A stretch of 64,000 nucleotides of DNA from Pseudomonas rubra (GCF_028656935.1 NZ_JAMDGZ010000029.1:46703-110702); one strand, 5' to 3'; shown: positions 43,366 to 52,514, numbered from the stretch's first letter. Notes: generated by a model not told the origin, from the sequence alone. Program-made: numbers and translations.

Positions 43366-43884
43366 TCAGTCATCCAGCCGAGGAAAGTCTGCTGCAATCG
43401 TGTTGCCAGTGAACCTGGCAACCGAACCCTGCGCCTGGTTAAACACCCGGATCGCCACAAACCGCGGCTCCTCTCCCATATCGCGCCACTGCTGAACCCC
43501 TGACGGGACACCGATCAGGTCACCCTTCTCGCACAACACCGCATAGATGTAGCCCTCAATCCGCAGGCTGAACAGCCCGCGTCCAGCAGCGAAAAAGTAC
43601 AGCTGGTCTTCGTCACAAGTGTGCTCGGCAAGCAAGTTTGCGTCTGCTTCGCGGGTCACTTCGACACTGGCATAACCTTTCTCGGCCTTCAACGCATCGA
43701 GACTGTGTTGATACGCACCGATCACCTGTTCATCGCTGGCACCCGCCGGGATCGACGCGCCAGCCTGCCAACGCTCAAAACGCACGCCCTGCTCGGCGAG
43801 GGTCGCAGCGATGTCTTCCAGGTGAGTCAGCACCTTGTTGGGAATGTCCGGGATGGACTGGTGATACACGCTAAGGCTGCTCAT
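43366..43884 (-). CDS. Acireductone-dioxygenase-like cupin with lost metal ligands
   Basis: This 172-residue cupin matches acireductone dioxygenase (MtnD) along its length: MSSLSVYHQSIPDIPNKVLTHLEDIAATLAEQGVRF at the start, then FFAAGRGLFSLRI, YAVLCEKGDLIGVPSG and DFPRLDD. MtnD binds Fe or Ni through the HxH...E and later H residues. Aligning the blocks, the first His is kept (H88), but the second is C90, the Glu is Q94 and the last His is Q132. Normal catalysis is therefore unlikely. It also lacks the usual spacer before the HxH site. It sits downstream of an MFS gene and aroC, not with mtnB/mtnC. Confidence 0.85.
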   Translation of the reverse strand: MSSLSVYHQSIPDIPNKVLTHLEDIAATLAEQGVRFERWQAGASIPAGASDEQVIGAYQHSLDALKAEKGYASVEVTREADANLLAEHTCDEDQLYFFAAGRGLFSLRIEGYIYAVLCEKGDLIGVPSGVQQWRDMGEEPRFVAIRVFNQAQGSVARFTGNTIAADFPRLDD

Positions 43885-43920
43885 CGGGGCAACTCCTTAC
43901 TACCGGTTCACGGCCAAGGC

Positions 43921-45069
43921 TCATGCCCTGCCCTCTTTCATTCGAAGCGCAATGATAACGGCTGCGGCCAGGGCTGCGACGCTGGCAATACCAAAGGTGG
44001 TAGCCGCGCCCAGCAGGTTCCAGCTGTACCCCGAGAACAAGGCGCCCACGGCCCCGCCGGTTCCAGCCAGGGCTGCATATAATGCCTGGCCCTGGCCCTG
44101 CTGGCGGGCTGCGAAGCTGCGTTGCACGAAAGCAATGGCGGCAGCGTGGAAGCTGCCAAAGGTGGCGGCATGCAGCAGTTGGGCAAGCAACAACACAACA
44201 AGGTGCTCGGCAAAGTTGCCCAGCAATGCCCAGCGCAAAGCCGCCAGAAGCAAACTGGCCAACAGCACCCGGCGCAACGATACCCGCGCCAGAATCCAGC
44301 TCATGGCCAGGAACATCAGCACCTCGGCCACCACCCCCAGGGCCCAGAGCATGCCGATGGTGCCACGGCTGTAGCCCAGGTGCTCAAGGTGCAGGGTCAG
44401 GAAGGTGTAATACGGGCCGTGGCTCAGTTGCATCAACGCCACGCACAGGTAGAACGCCGCCACCCCGGGGATGGCCAGCTGTTTGAGAAAACCACCGCCA
44501 CTTGCCCGCTCGTTTTGCCCAGGCGGTTGCGCGTTGGGCACCCAGAGGCTGGCGACAACGATGCCGGCCATGATGACCACCAGGGCGACCGGGTAGATAT
44601 CCAGGCTCAACCCGTCGAACAGCCGACCAAGGCCGACCACAGTCAGGATAAAGCCGATCGAGCCCCAGAGCCGGACCTGGCTGTAACGGGCGGTCTGCCC
44701 TTGCAAGTGAGCCAGAGTGATGACCTCGAACTGCGGCAGCACCGCATGCCAGAAGAACGCATGCAGGGCCATCACCAGCGCCAGCCAGGCGTAACTTTTA
44801 CCGAAGAAGATCAGCGAAAAGGTCGCCAGGGTCGACAAGGCGCCCAGGCGTACGATCAACAGGCGTTGGCCACTGCGGTCGCCCAGCCAGCCCCACAAAT
44901 TGGGGGCCACGCAACGCATCAGCATGGGGATGGCCACCAACTCGCCGATGCGCGCGCTGGAAAACCCCAGATGATCGAAATACAACGCCAGAAACGGCGC
45001 AGTCGAGCCGAGCAAGGCGAAGTAGAACAGGTAGAAACTGGACAGCCGCCAGTAGGGAATCGGCGCCAC
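43921..45069 (-). CDS. MFS transporter, 3-phenylpropionate/HcaT-like
   Basis: This 382-residue transporter has 12 predicted spans and belongs to the lactose-permease-like MFS_1-like/HcaT group: WRLSSFYLFYFALLGSTAPFLALYF at the start, LWGWLGDRSGQRL as motif A and RLWGSIGFILTVV in span 5. HcaT relatives are proton symporters for phenylpropanoids or nucleosides. It lies 38 bases downstream of aroC and 36 bases upstream of the acireductone-dioxygenase-like gene, all on one strand, so the three may be co-transcribed. The substrate is unknown. Confidence 0.88.
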   Translation of the reverse strand: MAPIPYWRLSSFYLFYFALLGSTAPFLALYFDHLGFSSARIGELVAIPMLMRCVAPNLWGWLGDRSGQRLLIVRLGALSTLATFSLIFFGKSYAWLALVMALHAFFWHAVLPQFEVITLAHLQGQTARYSQVRLWGSIGFILTVVGLGRLFDGLSLDIYPVALVVIMAGIVVASLWVPNAQPPGQNERASGGGFLKQLAIPGVAAFYLCVALMQLSHGPYYTFLTLHLEHLGYSRGTIGMLWALGVVAEVLMFLAMSWILARVSLRRVLLASLLLAALRWALLGNFAEHLVVLLLAQLLHAATFGSFHAAAIAFVQRSFAARQQGQGQALYAALAGTGGAVGALFSGYSWNLLGAATTFGIASVAALAAAVIIALRMKEGRA

Positions 45070-45107
45070 GGCTCAACGAGCCGTAGCGCGAACGGCAGGT
45101 GCCAGCA

Positions 45108-46199
45108 TTACAGCTGGCCCAGCACCGGGGTTTTCACGCGTACATCGGCGTTCTGCCCACGGTGGCGCAGCAGGTGGTCCATCAGCACGATGGCCATCAT
45201 CGCTTCGGCAATCGGCGTGGCACGGATCCCCACGCAAGGATCGTGACGGCCCTTGGTGATGACCTCGACCGGATTGCCATCGACATCGATGGAGCGGCCC
45301 GGGGTAGTGATGCTCGATGTCGGCTTGAGGGCCAGGTGAGCAACGATCGGCTGGCCAGAGGAAATGCCGCCGAGAATACCGCCGGCGTTGTTGCTGAGGA
45401 AGCCTTCAGGGGTCAGCTCGTCGCGATGCTCGGTACCCCGTTGGGCGACGCTGGCAAAACCTGCACCAATCTCCACGCCCTTGACCGCGTTGATGCTCAT
45501 CAGCGCATGGGCAAGCTCGGCATCCAGGCGATCGAAAATCGGCTCGCCCAAGCCCGGCATGACACCTTCGGCAACCACGGTGATCTTCGCCCCGACCGAA
45601 TCCTGGTCACGGCGCAGTTGGTCCATGTACGCCTCAAGCTCCGGGACCTTGTCCGGGTCTGGGCTGAAAAAGGCGTTCTGTTCCACCGAATCCCAGGTCT
45701 TGAAGGGGATTTCAATCGGACCGAGCTGGCTCATGTAGCCGCGGATGCGAATGCCCTGGCTGGCCAGGTACTTCTTGGCGATGGCGCCAGCGGCCACGCG
45801 CATGGCGGTTTCGCGCGCCGAGCTGCGGCCACCACCACGGTAATCGCGCTCACCGTACTTGTGGTGGTAGGTGTAGTCGGCATGGGCCGGGCGGAACAGG
45901 TCCTTGATCGCCGAGTAGTCCTTGGACTTCTGGTCGGTGTTGCGAATCAGCAGGCCGATGGAGCAGCCGGTGGTGCGCCCCTCGAACACCCCGGAGAGGA
46001 TTTCGACTTCGTCGGCTTCCTGGCGCTGGGTGGTGTGGCGGCTGGTGCCGGGTTTGCGCCGGTCCAGGTCGTGCTGCAGGTCGGCCAGGGAAATTTCCAG
46101 GCCCGGTGGGCAGCCATCGACAATGGCAACCAACGCCGGGCCATGGCTTTCGCCAGCGGTGGTGACAGTGAACAGCTTGCCGTAGGTATTGCCGGACAT
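45108..46199 (-). CDS. aroC: Chorismate synthase
   Basis: This 363-residue FMN-dependent enzyme converts 5-enolpyruvylshikimate 3-phosphate to chorismate, the last shikimate step. All signatures are present: GESHGPAL near the start, the central RPGHADYTY-like segment ([26 protein letters not shown]), [17 protein letters not shown] and the C-terminal [19 protein letters not shown]. Length matches the family. It stands upstream of the MFS gene and is divergent from the hydrolase gene at 46333. Confidence 0.98.
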   Translation of the reverse strand: MSGNTYGKLFTVTTAGESHGPALVAIVDGCPPGLEISLADLQHDLDRRKPGTSRHTTQRQEADEVEILSGVFEGRTTGCSIGLLIRNTDQKSKDYSAIKDLFRPAHADYTYHHKYGERDYRGGGRSSARETAMRVAAGAIAKKYLASQGIRIRGYMSQLGPIEIPFKTWDSVEQNAFFSPDPDKVPELEAYMDQLRRDQDSVGAKITVVAEGVMPGLGEPIFDRLDAELAHALMSINAVKGVEIGAGFASVAQRGTEHRDELTPEGFLSNNAGGILGGISSGQPIVAHLALKPTSSITTPGRSIDVDGNPVEVITKGRHDPCVGIRATPIAEAMMAIVLMDHLLRHRGQNADVRVKTPVLGQL

Positions 46200-46332
46200 G
46201 CAGGACGCTCCGCGAATCAGCCAGATGTGAACAAGGCCGCCAGTATACGCAGGCTAACCATTGAGTTCATCCCTGACGGCGAACCTTCTGCGCCCGGCCC
46301 GGTCCAAACGGAACTTTCTCGATAGTGGCCTG

Positions 46333-47295
46333 ATGATGTTGCGTATTGTTGCGGTAATCGCTCTGCTGTTCAGTGGCCTGGTCCAGGCTGCCGCCCCCAC
46401 CGTATTCCAGCGCCCGGTCAGCCTCGATACCGGCAACGGCATGCTGCACGGCAGCCTGTTGTTGCCGCGCACCGAGCAGCCGCCACCGGTGGTATTGATC
46501 ATTGCCGGCTCCGGGCCGACCGATCGCGACGGTAACAACCCGTACGGTGGCGATACCAACAACCTCAAGCAACTGGCCCTGACCCTGGCGAAAAACAATA
46601 TCGCCAGCGTGCGCTACGACAAGCGCGGTGTCGCTGCGAGCCTTGCGGCCACTCCGGATGAGCGCGACCTGACGGTGGAGCGCTATGTCGCCGATGCCGT
46701 GGCCTGGAGCCAGAAAATCAAGGCTGACCCACGTTTTGGCCGCCTGATCCTGCTCGGCCACAGCGAAGGCGCGCTGATCGCAAGCCTTGCTGCCGAGCAA
46801 AGCGGCGCCAGCGCGGTGATCAGCGTCTCCGGCAGTGGCTGGCCGATCGACAAGGCGTTGCGGGCACAGATGTTCGATCGCATACCTGGGCGCTACATGG
46901 CCAGTGCCACAGACATCCTCGACCGCCTGAAAAACGGCAAGACCTCCTCCCGCGTGCCGCTGCCCCTGCAGGACGTACTGCGCCCCAGTGTGCAGCCCTA
47001 CCTGATTTCGCTGTTCCGCCAGGACCCGGCCGAGGCCTTTGCCAAGGTCAAGGTCCCGGCGCTGATCATCCAGGGCACCCATGACTTCCAGGTCAGCGTC
47101 GACAACGCCGAAATACTCAAGGCGGCCAAGCCGGATGCCGAACTTGCGTTGATCAAGGGCATGAACCACATGCTGCGCATTGCCCCCGAGCAAATCAGCC
47201 AGCAACGCGACAGTTACCTTGACCCGCGATTACCGCAAGCGGCCGAACTGGGCCAGTGCGTTGTCGACTTCATTCAGCGGTTGCCCGCCAGCTGA
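46333..47295 (+). CDS. Secreted alpha/beta hydrolase (S33-like)
   Basis: This 320-residue hydrolase has a signal peptide (MLRIVAVIALLFSGLVQAAA) and a full catalytic set: nucleophile Ser144 in GHSEG (142-146), Asp251 in QGTHDFQ and His279 in GMNHML. The oxyanion region is IAGSGPTDRDGN, characteristic of a periplasmic S33-like hydrolase subgroup (YqiA/BAAT-like fold). The substrate is unknown; esterase activity on small acyl esters is likely. Start choice is between the two ATGs at 46333 and 46336. It is divergent from aroC. Confidence 0.85.
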   Translation: MMLRIVAVIALLFSGLVQAAAPTVFQRPVSLDTGNGMLHGSLLLPRTEQPPPVVLIIAGSGPTDRDGNNPYGGDTNNLKQLALTLAKNNIASVRYDKRGVAASLAATPDERDLTVERYVADAVAWSQKIKADPRFGRLILLGHSEGALIASLAAEQSGASAVISVSGSGWPIDKALRAQMFDRIPGRYMASATDILDRLKNGKTSSRVPLPLQDVLRPSVQPYLISLFRQDPAEAFAKVKVPALIIQGTHDFQVSVDNAEILKAAKPDAELALIKGMNHMLRIAPEQISQQRDSYLDPRLPQAAELGQCVVDFIQRLPAS

Positions 47296-47400
47296 GGCCA
47301 AATCGCAGAAATTACGCTCCAGTCCAGGCCAGCCCTGCCGATACAGCGGTGCCGGCATCGTCAATGCGACCAGCCTGCTGCGCACATGAGGATTGCCGTG

Positions 47401-48198
47401 ATGACCGAAGCCGCCCCCCAGGATACCGCCGAGAAGACTGCCGAACAGGCAGCAGCGGACGTTGCCCCCCTGCCCTGGGCCGATGTTGCCCCCGAACACT
47501 TCCAGATGCTGCGCCTGGCGCCGCTGCCGACCGATCGCAACAGCGGTGCGCGGCCGCTGCGTTTCGTCCAGTACGGCTACGCCGAACGCCACAACAAGCA
47601 GACCAGCCTGCTGCGCCTGGCTATCCAGTTGCCTGCTCAAAAAGTGCGCAAGGAACAGAACCACCTGGATGTGTGGGTCGACCATGACGAAAAGCGCGTG
47701 ACTTTCAGCCCCGACACCGGCTTGCAGATGGAGCCGCTGAACCGTGGCCTGGGACGCTTTTTGCTCAACCAGGCAGTGATCTGGGCGCAGCGCAAGTGGC
47801 CACATTACCGGGTCGAGGGTGCGGCCCTGCCAAACAAGGACGCGCTCAACGAAGACACCCGCCTGCGCCGAGACCATGTGCTGCGCAGCCATGGCCTGGA
47901 GGTCGAGTATGCTGATGCCCAGCACCTGAAGGGACGTTTTGTCGATGCGCAGGTGGGCGAGCTCAAGGCCGGCTTCAACAGCGACAAGGTGCAGCGGATC
48001 GAGATACTCGATGCCGCGCAGATGCTGCAGCAAGCCGAGCAGAACTTGCAGGAAAAAGAGGTGCAATTGCGCGAACGTGACGAGCGGGTCAGCAAGTACC
48101 GCCGTGAAGACAGCGGGCTGCGCTTTACCATTACCTGCCTGGTGGCCTTTGCGGTGTTTCAGGCCGGGTTACTGATCTGGATTGCCACTCACCGCTAG
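47401..48198 (+). CDS. Hypothetical protein with coiled coil and C-terminal membrane anchor
   Basis: This 265-residue protein starts with an acidic Ala/Glu-rich segment, then a folded domain (about residues 35-175: FQMLRLAPLPTDRNSGARPLRFVQYGY..., LDVWVDHDEKRVTFSPDTG, LGRFLLNQAVIWAQRKWPHYRVEGAALP) that looks like an acetyltransferase-type fold without the usual CoA loop. A coiled coil follows (195-235, AAQMLQQAEQNLQEKEVQLRERDERV) and a C-terminal hydrophobic span (FTITCLVAFAVFQAGLLIWIA). It is thus tail-anchored. I recognise no named family. The ATG at 47401 has a GAGGA site. Confidence 0.7.
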   Translation: MTEAAPQDTAEKTAEQAAADVAPLPWADVAPEHFQMLRLAPLPTDRNSGARPLRFVQYGYAERHNKQTSLLRLAIQLPAQKVRKEQNHLDVWVDHDEKRVTFSPDTGLQMEPLNRGLGRFLLNQAVIWAQRKWPHYRVEGAALPNKDALNEDTRLRRDHVLRSHGLEVEYADAQHLKGRFVDAQVGELKAGFNSDKVQRIEILDAAQMLQQAEQNLQEKEVQLRERDERVSKYRREDSGLRFTITCLVAFAVFQAGLLIWIATHR

Positions 48199-48203
48199 AA
48201 AGC

Positions 48204-48275
48204 ATCGCGGGGCAAGCCCGCTCCCACTCTTGAACCGCCTACACCGGCCCTGTGGGAGCGGGCTTGCCCCGCGAT
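48204..48275. repeat. Inverted pair of REP elements
   Basis: ATCGCGGGGCAAGCCCGCTC at 48204 and its exact counterpart ending GGGCTTGCCCCGCGAT at 48275 are separated by about 23 bases. The pair fills the gap between two convergent genes. Confidence 0.92.
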
Positions 48276-48298
48276 AGATTCAGAGCAAGTCTGCAACC

Positions 48299-49207
48299 TT
48301 ACACCTTCGAAGCAAACAACCCCTGATGCTGCCGGCACTGCTGCGCCGTGAGCATGAACACCCCGTGCCCACCGCGCTCGAACTCCAGCCAGGCGAAATC
48401 CACTTGCGGATACAGCGCCTCAACATGCACCTGGCTGTTGCCTACCTCGACAATCAGCAAGCCCTTTTCGGTCAGGTGATCGGCCGCTTCGGCCAGCATC
48501 CGCCGCACCAGGTCCAGGCCATCATTGCCACAGGCCAGGCCCAGTTCCGGTTCGTGGTGATACTCATCCGGCATGTCGGCAAAATCTTCGGCATCGACAT
48601 AAGGCGGATTGGACAGGATCAGGTCAAATCGCTGCCCTGGCAGACCTGCGAAACCGTCACCCTGGACAGTAAAGACGCGCTCTTCCAGGCCGTGACGCTC
48701 GATGTTCTGGTTAGCGACTTCAAGCGCCTCGAAGGACAGGTCGGCGAGCACCACTTCAGCGTCGGGGAAGACTTCGGCGCTGACGATACCGATGCAACCG
48801 GACCCAGTGCACAGATCAAGGATGCGTGCCGGCTCGCTGGCCAACCACGGCTCGAAGCGTTTTTCGATCAGCTCGCCAATGGGTGAGCGCGGAATCAGCA
48901 CGCGCTCGTCGACAATGAACGACAAACCGCAGAACCAGGCCTCACCCAACAGATAGGCGGTGGGCACGCGGTCTTCGATACGGCGCTTGAGCAGGCGCTG
49001 CAGGTTGACCAGTTCGTCATCTTCCAGTTGGCAGTCAAGGTAGGCATCGGCGACCTCCCAGGGCAGATGGACCGAACCCAGCACCAGCAGCCGCGCTTCA
49101 TCCCAGGCGTTGTCGGCGCCATGACCGAAAAACAGGCCATGCTCATGGAAACGGCTGACGGCCCAACGGATATGATCGCGCAGGGTGCGCAAGCGAGAAG
49201 TGATCAC
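48299..49207 (-). CDS. prmB: Ribosomal protein uL3 glutamine methyltransferase PrmB
   Basis: This 302-residue enzyme methylates the side chain of a glutamine in ribosomal protein L3. It has a helical N-terminal substrate domain (1-115), SAM motif [10 protein letters not shown] (131-140), acidic [11 protein letters not shown] and the catalytic NPPY (200-203) that binds the glutamine amide. The PrmB branch is indicated by [20 protein letters not shown] and the GHGVF end. In pseudomonads prmB is usually near aroC, as here. It is divergent from the isochorismatase-like gene. Confidence 0.95.
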   Translation of the reverse strand: MITSRLRTLRDHIRWAVSRFHEHGLFFGHGADNAWDEARLLVLGSVHLPWEVADAYLDCQLEDDELVNLQRLLKRRIEDRVPTAYLLGEAWFCGLSFIVDERVLIPRSPIGELIEKRFEPWLASEPARILDLCTGSGCIGIVSAEVFPDAEVVLADLSFEALEVANQNIERHGLEERVFTVQGDGFAGLPGQRFDLILSNPPYVDAEDFADMPDEYHHEPELGLACGNDGLDLVRRMLAEAADHLTEKGLLIVEVGNSQVHVEALYPQVDFAWLEFERGGHGVFMLTAQQCRQHQGLFASKV

Positions 49208-49396
49208 AACAGACTCCTTGAAAGACGACCTGCAATTCTAACAGCCCGGCAGAAGAAATGATCGGCAAAAACACCCTGTAAGGATTTCGCCAAGGTGGCT
49301 GCAGGCCACTAACGACGCAGGTTGTACGCTAAGCGATTCACATAAGTGCTCAGGCAGGGGACAATAGGGTAAAAGCCCTATCCAAAGGAGCCCTTG

Positions 49397-49987
49397 ATGT
49401 CTGTTCCAATGACGATGTTCCACCTCAGCGGCCGCGGCTATCCGCCGGCCAAGCTGAACAACGCCAGCCTGGTGATTATCGATGCGCAAAAGGAGTACCT
49501 CAGCGGTCCCCTGGCGCTCTCGGGCATGGAAACGGCCGTGGCCAACATCGCTAAAATGCTCGAGGCGGCCCGCAAGGCCGGGCGCCCGATCATCCACGTG
49601 CGTCACCTGGGTACCGTTGGCGGCATGTTCGATCCGCAGGGTCCACGTGGCGAGTTCATTCCTGGGCTTGAGCCGCTGGGCGATGAAGTGATCATCGAAA
49701 AGCGCATGCCCAATGCCTTCAAGAACACCAGCCTGCACGAGACCTTGCAGAAGTACGGCCACCTGGACCTGATCGTCTGCGGCTTCATGAGCCACTCCAG
49801 TGTCAGCACTACCGTGCGCCGGGCCAAGGACTACGGTTATCGCTGTACCTTGATCGAGGACGCCTGCGCCACCCGTGACCTGCCGTTCAAGGACGGCGTT
49901 ATTCCTGCGGCGCAGATCCAGCAGAGCGAAATGGCGATCATGGCCGACAACTTCGCCTGTGTGGCGCCGACTGCCAGCCTGATCTGA
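49397..49987 (+). CDS. Isochorismatase-like hydrolase family protein lacking the catalytic cysteine
   Basis: This 196-residue protein has the isochorismatase-like fold. Asp29 (VIIDAQKEY) and Lys102 (IEKRMPNAF) of the family triad are present, but the place of the nucleophilic cysteine (family pattern T/S-H-x-C-V) is serine: S132-H133-S134-S135-V136. It may use Ser135, act like true isochorismatases that need no Cys, or be a non-catalytic binder. The ATG at 49397 follows AAAGGAG by six bases. It is followed by a small membrane protein gene 76 bases on. Confidence 0.85.
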   Translation: MSVPMTMFHLSGRGYPPAKLNNASLVIIDAQKEYLSGPLALSGMETAVANIAKMLEAARKAGRPIIHVRHLGTVGGMFDPQGPRGEFIPGLEPLGDEVIIEKRMPNAFKNTSLHETLQKYGHLDLIVCGFMSHSSVSTTVRRAKDYGYRCTLIEDACATRDLPFKDGVIPAAQIQQSEMAIMADNFACVAPTASLI

Positions 49988-50063
49988 GCGACCGCCCGGC
50001 CGCCGGGCGGAACCACCTCCAGGCTTTTCGGTCCAACACCGGATATCCATAGAGGAAATCGGA

Positions 50064-50384
50064 ATGAAAATATCCGATGGTTTCGATGCCAAGCGCTTGC
50101 GCCCACGCACACCCCGTAACTGGGGCATGCGCCTGGCTGCGGCGTTTTCGGCGCTGCTGGCAACTGCCGGGGTGCTCCTGGCCATGGCCGGCGCCGCCAG
50201 CCTGCTGGGCCGCCCCGCAGCCCTGGGCGAGCTCAATGCCAATCCGGCTGGCGCCAGTGTGTTGCTGGGCCTTGGTCTGTTGCTGCTGTACCTGGGCATC
50301 TGGTTCTGGCGCCGCAGCCGCTTGCGCTTGCGTAGGCGCCGAGAGCTCAACCTGTCACCGCATCTGATGAAAAAACACGATTGA
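50064..50384 (+). CDS. Small two-span membrane protein of unknown function
   Basis: This 106-residue basic protein has two hydrophobic spans (about residues 22-48 and 62-82) with a short periplasmic loop containing LLGRPAALGELNANPAGAS, and a very basic cytoplasmic end (WRRSRLRLRRRRELN...KKHD). No family is recognised. It precedes the Smr-domain gene by 52 bases in the same direction. The ribosome site (AGAGGAAATCGGA) is acceptable. Confidence 0.72.
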   Translation: MKISDGFDAKRLRPRTPRNWGMRLAAAFSALLATAGVLLAMAGAASLLGRPAALGELNANPAGASVLLGLGLLLLYLGIWFWRRSRLRLRRRRELNLSPHLMKKHD

Positions 50385-50436
50385 CTGCACGCACGGGGGG
50401 AGTCGCGTAAACTACGCCGCCCAGGCGGAGGCTTAC

Positions 50437-50994
50437 ATGCAAGACGACGATTTTTCCCTGTTCAAAAGCGAGATGCGCGGCGTCAAGCCGATCACCCACG
50501 ATCGCGCCGAAGTCGGTAAACCCAACGCCGACCGCAAGAAGCTGGCGAGCCTGCGCCAGGCCGCGACAGTACGTAGCGACCAGAGCGTGGTCGATGGCTT
50601 GTCCGACCAGTTTGTCATCGACGTCGGCCCCGAAGACGATCTGCACTGGAACCGTGACGGTGTCCAGGAAAGCCAGATGCGCAAGCTCAAACTGGGCCAG
50701 ATCGGTTTTGAAGGCAGCCTCGACCTGCACGGCATGACCGTCGAAAAGGCCCGGGAAACCTTGTGGGCCTTCCTCGCCGAGGCCACCCGCTTCGAAGTAC
50801 GCTGCGTGCGCGTCACCCACGGCAAGGCCGTGCGCCTGGATGGCAAGCGACCGATGATCAAGAGCCACGTAAATACCTGGCTGCGCCAGCACCCGCAAGT
50901 GCTCGGTTTCACCTCGTGCCAGGCCCGCCATGGCGGCACTGGCGCGGTGTATGTCATGCTCAAGCGAACCATGCTTGAAGGCCGTGACGAGTAA
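50437..50994 (+). CDS. Smr domain protein (DNA/RNA endonuclease-like)
   Basis: This 185-residue protein has a charged N-terminal region and a C-terminal Smr domain (about 93-180) with LDLHGMTVEKA and VRVTHGKA, plus the closing SCQARHGGTGAVYVMLKR. Stand-alone Smr proteins of the SmrA/SmrB type cut nucleic acids; E. coli SmrB cleaves mRNA at collided ribosomes. The DLHG and THGK motifs needed for activity are intact. A GGAGG site precedes the ATG. Confidence 0.92.
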   Translation: MQDDDFSLFKSEMRGVKPITHDRAEVGKPNADRKKLASLRQAATVRSDQSVVDGLSDQFVIDVGPEDDLHWNRDGVQESQMRKLKLGQIGFEGSLDLHGMTVEKARETLWAFLAEATRFEVRCVRVTHGKAVRLDGKRPMIKSHVNTWLRQHPQVLGFTSCQARHGGTGAVYVMLKRTMLEGRDE

Positions 50995-51123
50995 GCCGCA
51001 CCCTTCGCGTTTGCAATACATCCCACAGATGAAACGTCGGAGTAGGCCTTGCCAGCGTCAAAGCCCAAATCGGGCTCAACGCTGGCAACTCCGTTATCAG
51101 ACTGCAACCATTTCGTACTGAAG

Positions 51124-52497
51124 TTATGCCGAAGTAACGACTTGCTTGAGGTACTCGCTCAGCATGAACAAATCTTTACCCCCCGTGTCAGCGGAGGGCT
51201 TGGAGTAATAAAGCTCGGTATTGCGACTGGGATCGACGTACAAATGGCAGCCATTGAATGCGCCATCGACATAATTACCGTGATACTCGAACCTCAAGGC
51301 GCCACCATCATCAGAGTAGATCGCCCAGGTATTGTTCCTGGCCCCCGGATTGGACGGCAGTGGCTCGGGAACCGCACCGTATTGTGAGCCTGACAGCCCC
51401 AACACCAACGGACCGGCGTCACTGGCCAAATACTCAAAAATAAACAGGTACGGTTGATTATCCACCGGCGGCGCCATGTCATTGGCGGGAACAATATTCC
51501 ACACAGGCTCAGCGCTCGCGCTAAAACTGCCACCACAATAGTAGGTACCGTAACCCAGATGAACATACGAGGGTTTATTGAGGGCCCGCATGACGACAGA
51601 GCGAATAGAAGTATTCACCCCGGTTTTGATCAACGCCCCTGGAAAGTAATCTATCTGCGGCGACACGACTATCGGTTCGGCTGCCTGGGGTTCTAAAGGC
51701 TGAACCGCGTCGGGATCGAGCGACGGTGCAGTCGGCGGCATCCATTCAGGCATGTTGGCAGGCCGGATCATTGCTTCGATCAACTGGCGGCCCGGCAGGG
51801 GAATGTAACTAAGCGCCAGGGATATTTGTGCCTTGATGTTGCTATCAATAGCCTTTACATCATCCTTGAAAGAATCGTAGCAGACGGACTTGTCCATACC
51901 GGCCAACGTCATCAAGGTAATCGCCTGCATCTGCACAGTAAAAAAACGAGTAACCACATATTGCATGGCAAAGAAGCGGGTAAACAGGTCTCGTTCTTTA
52001 TATTTCTGATTAAATAACTGCAATAATCCACTGTTGTCTTGCGTTGACATTGTCAGCAAGCGATGTATTTGTGCCAGGTGAGTGTACACCGAGCCCTTTA
52101 CTGCCTCGCCGATCTCTGTCAACTCTCTTGCAAACCTGTCAGCGTGTTCTGTGTCACCCTCCGCCTTGGCCTGCATGTAGTTTTTCAGACGTGTCTGGTA
52201 CCTGTCATGGATAGACTGAATATCGGTACAGTGGCTTTCAACATCAGAAAATTTTGCGTCAAGCTGAAAATCGCGAATCTGCAACGACAGTTTACTAATG
52301 TCGCTTCGTATTTCGTCCAGCTGCACACTCATCTGTTTTATCAGTTTTATCACCGTATCGGTTTTATCACCGATCAACGAGTTCCAGGCAGTTTTGGTGA
52401 AATAATCAACTGTGGCGAGTGCCATTTTTTGCCCAATGTCCGTAGGGGTCAGGGACAGTACGCCGTTAAATCCAGTGTTTGCCATAGCAAGTATCAT
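51124..52497 (-). CDS. Two-part toxin-like protein of unknown family (candidate pore-former/insecticidal protein)
   Basis: This 457-residue protein has no signal peptide and matches no family I know. Residues 20-240 are almost all helical, with heptad-like segments (TDTVIKLIKQMSVQLDEIRSDIS, then IHDRYQTRLKNYMQAKAEG) and a hydrophobic aromatic helix at 172-200 (FTRFFAMQYVVTRFF). Residues 247-280 are a proline-rich linker (PEWMPPTAPSLDP). Residues 282-457 are rich in Tyr, Gly, Ser and Asn and look all-beta. A long helical bundle with an amphipathic helix plus a beta module is seen in alpha-pore-forming and Cry-like toxins with binding domains; this is inference. GC is 40-45% in three 60-base lines counted, against 72% in a line of a neighbour. 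No good ribosome site is seen; an ATG at 52485 is an alternative start. Confidence 0.7.
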   Translation of the reverse strand: MILAMANTGFNGVLSLTPTDIGQKMALATVDYFTKTAWNSLIGDKTDTVIKLIKQMSVQLDEIRSDISKLSLQIRDFQLDAKFSDVESHCTDIQSIHDRYQTRLKNYMQAKAEGDTEHADRFARELTEIGEAVKGSVYTHLAQIHRLLTMSTQDNSGLLQLFNQKYKERDLFTRFFAMQYVVTRFFTVQMQAITLMTLAGMDKSVCYDSFKDDVKAIDSNIKAQISLALSYIPLPGRQLIEAMIRPANMPEWMPPTAPSLDPDAVQPLEPQAAEPIVVSPQIDYFPGALIKTGVNTSIRSVVMRALNKPSYVHLGYGTYYCGGSFSASAEPVWNIVPANDMAPPVDNQPYLFIFEYLASDAGPLVLGLSGSQYGAVPEPLPSNPGARNNTWAIYSDDGGALRFEYHGNYVDGAFNGCHLYVDPSRNTELYYSKPSADTGGKDLFMLSEYLKQVVTSA

Positions 52498-52514
52498 CGA
52501 CTAGTCAGTTCAGC

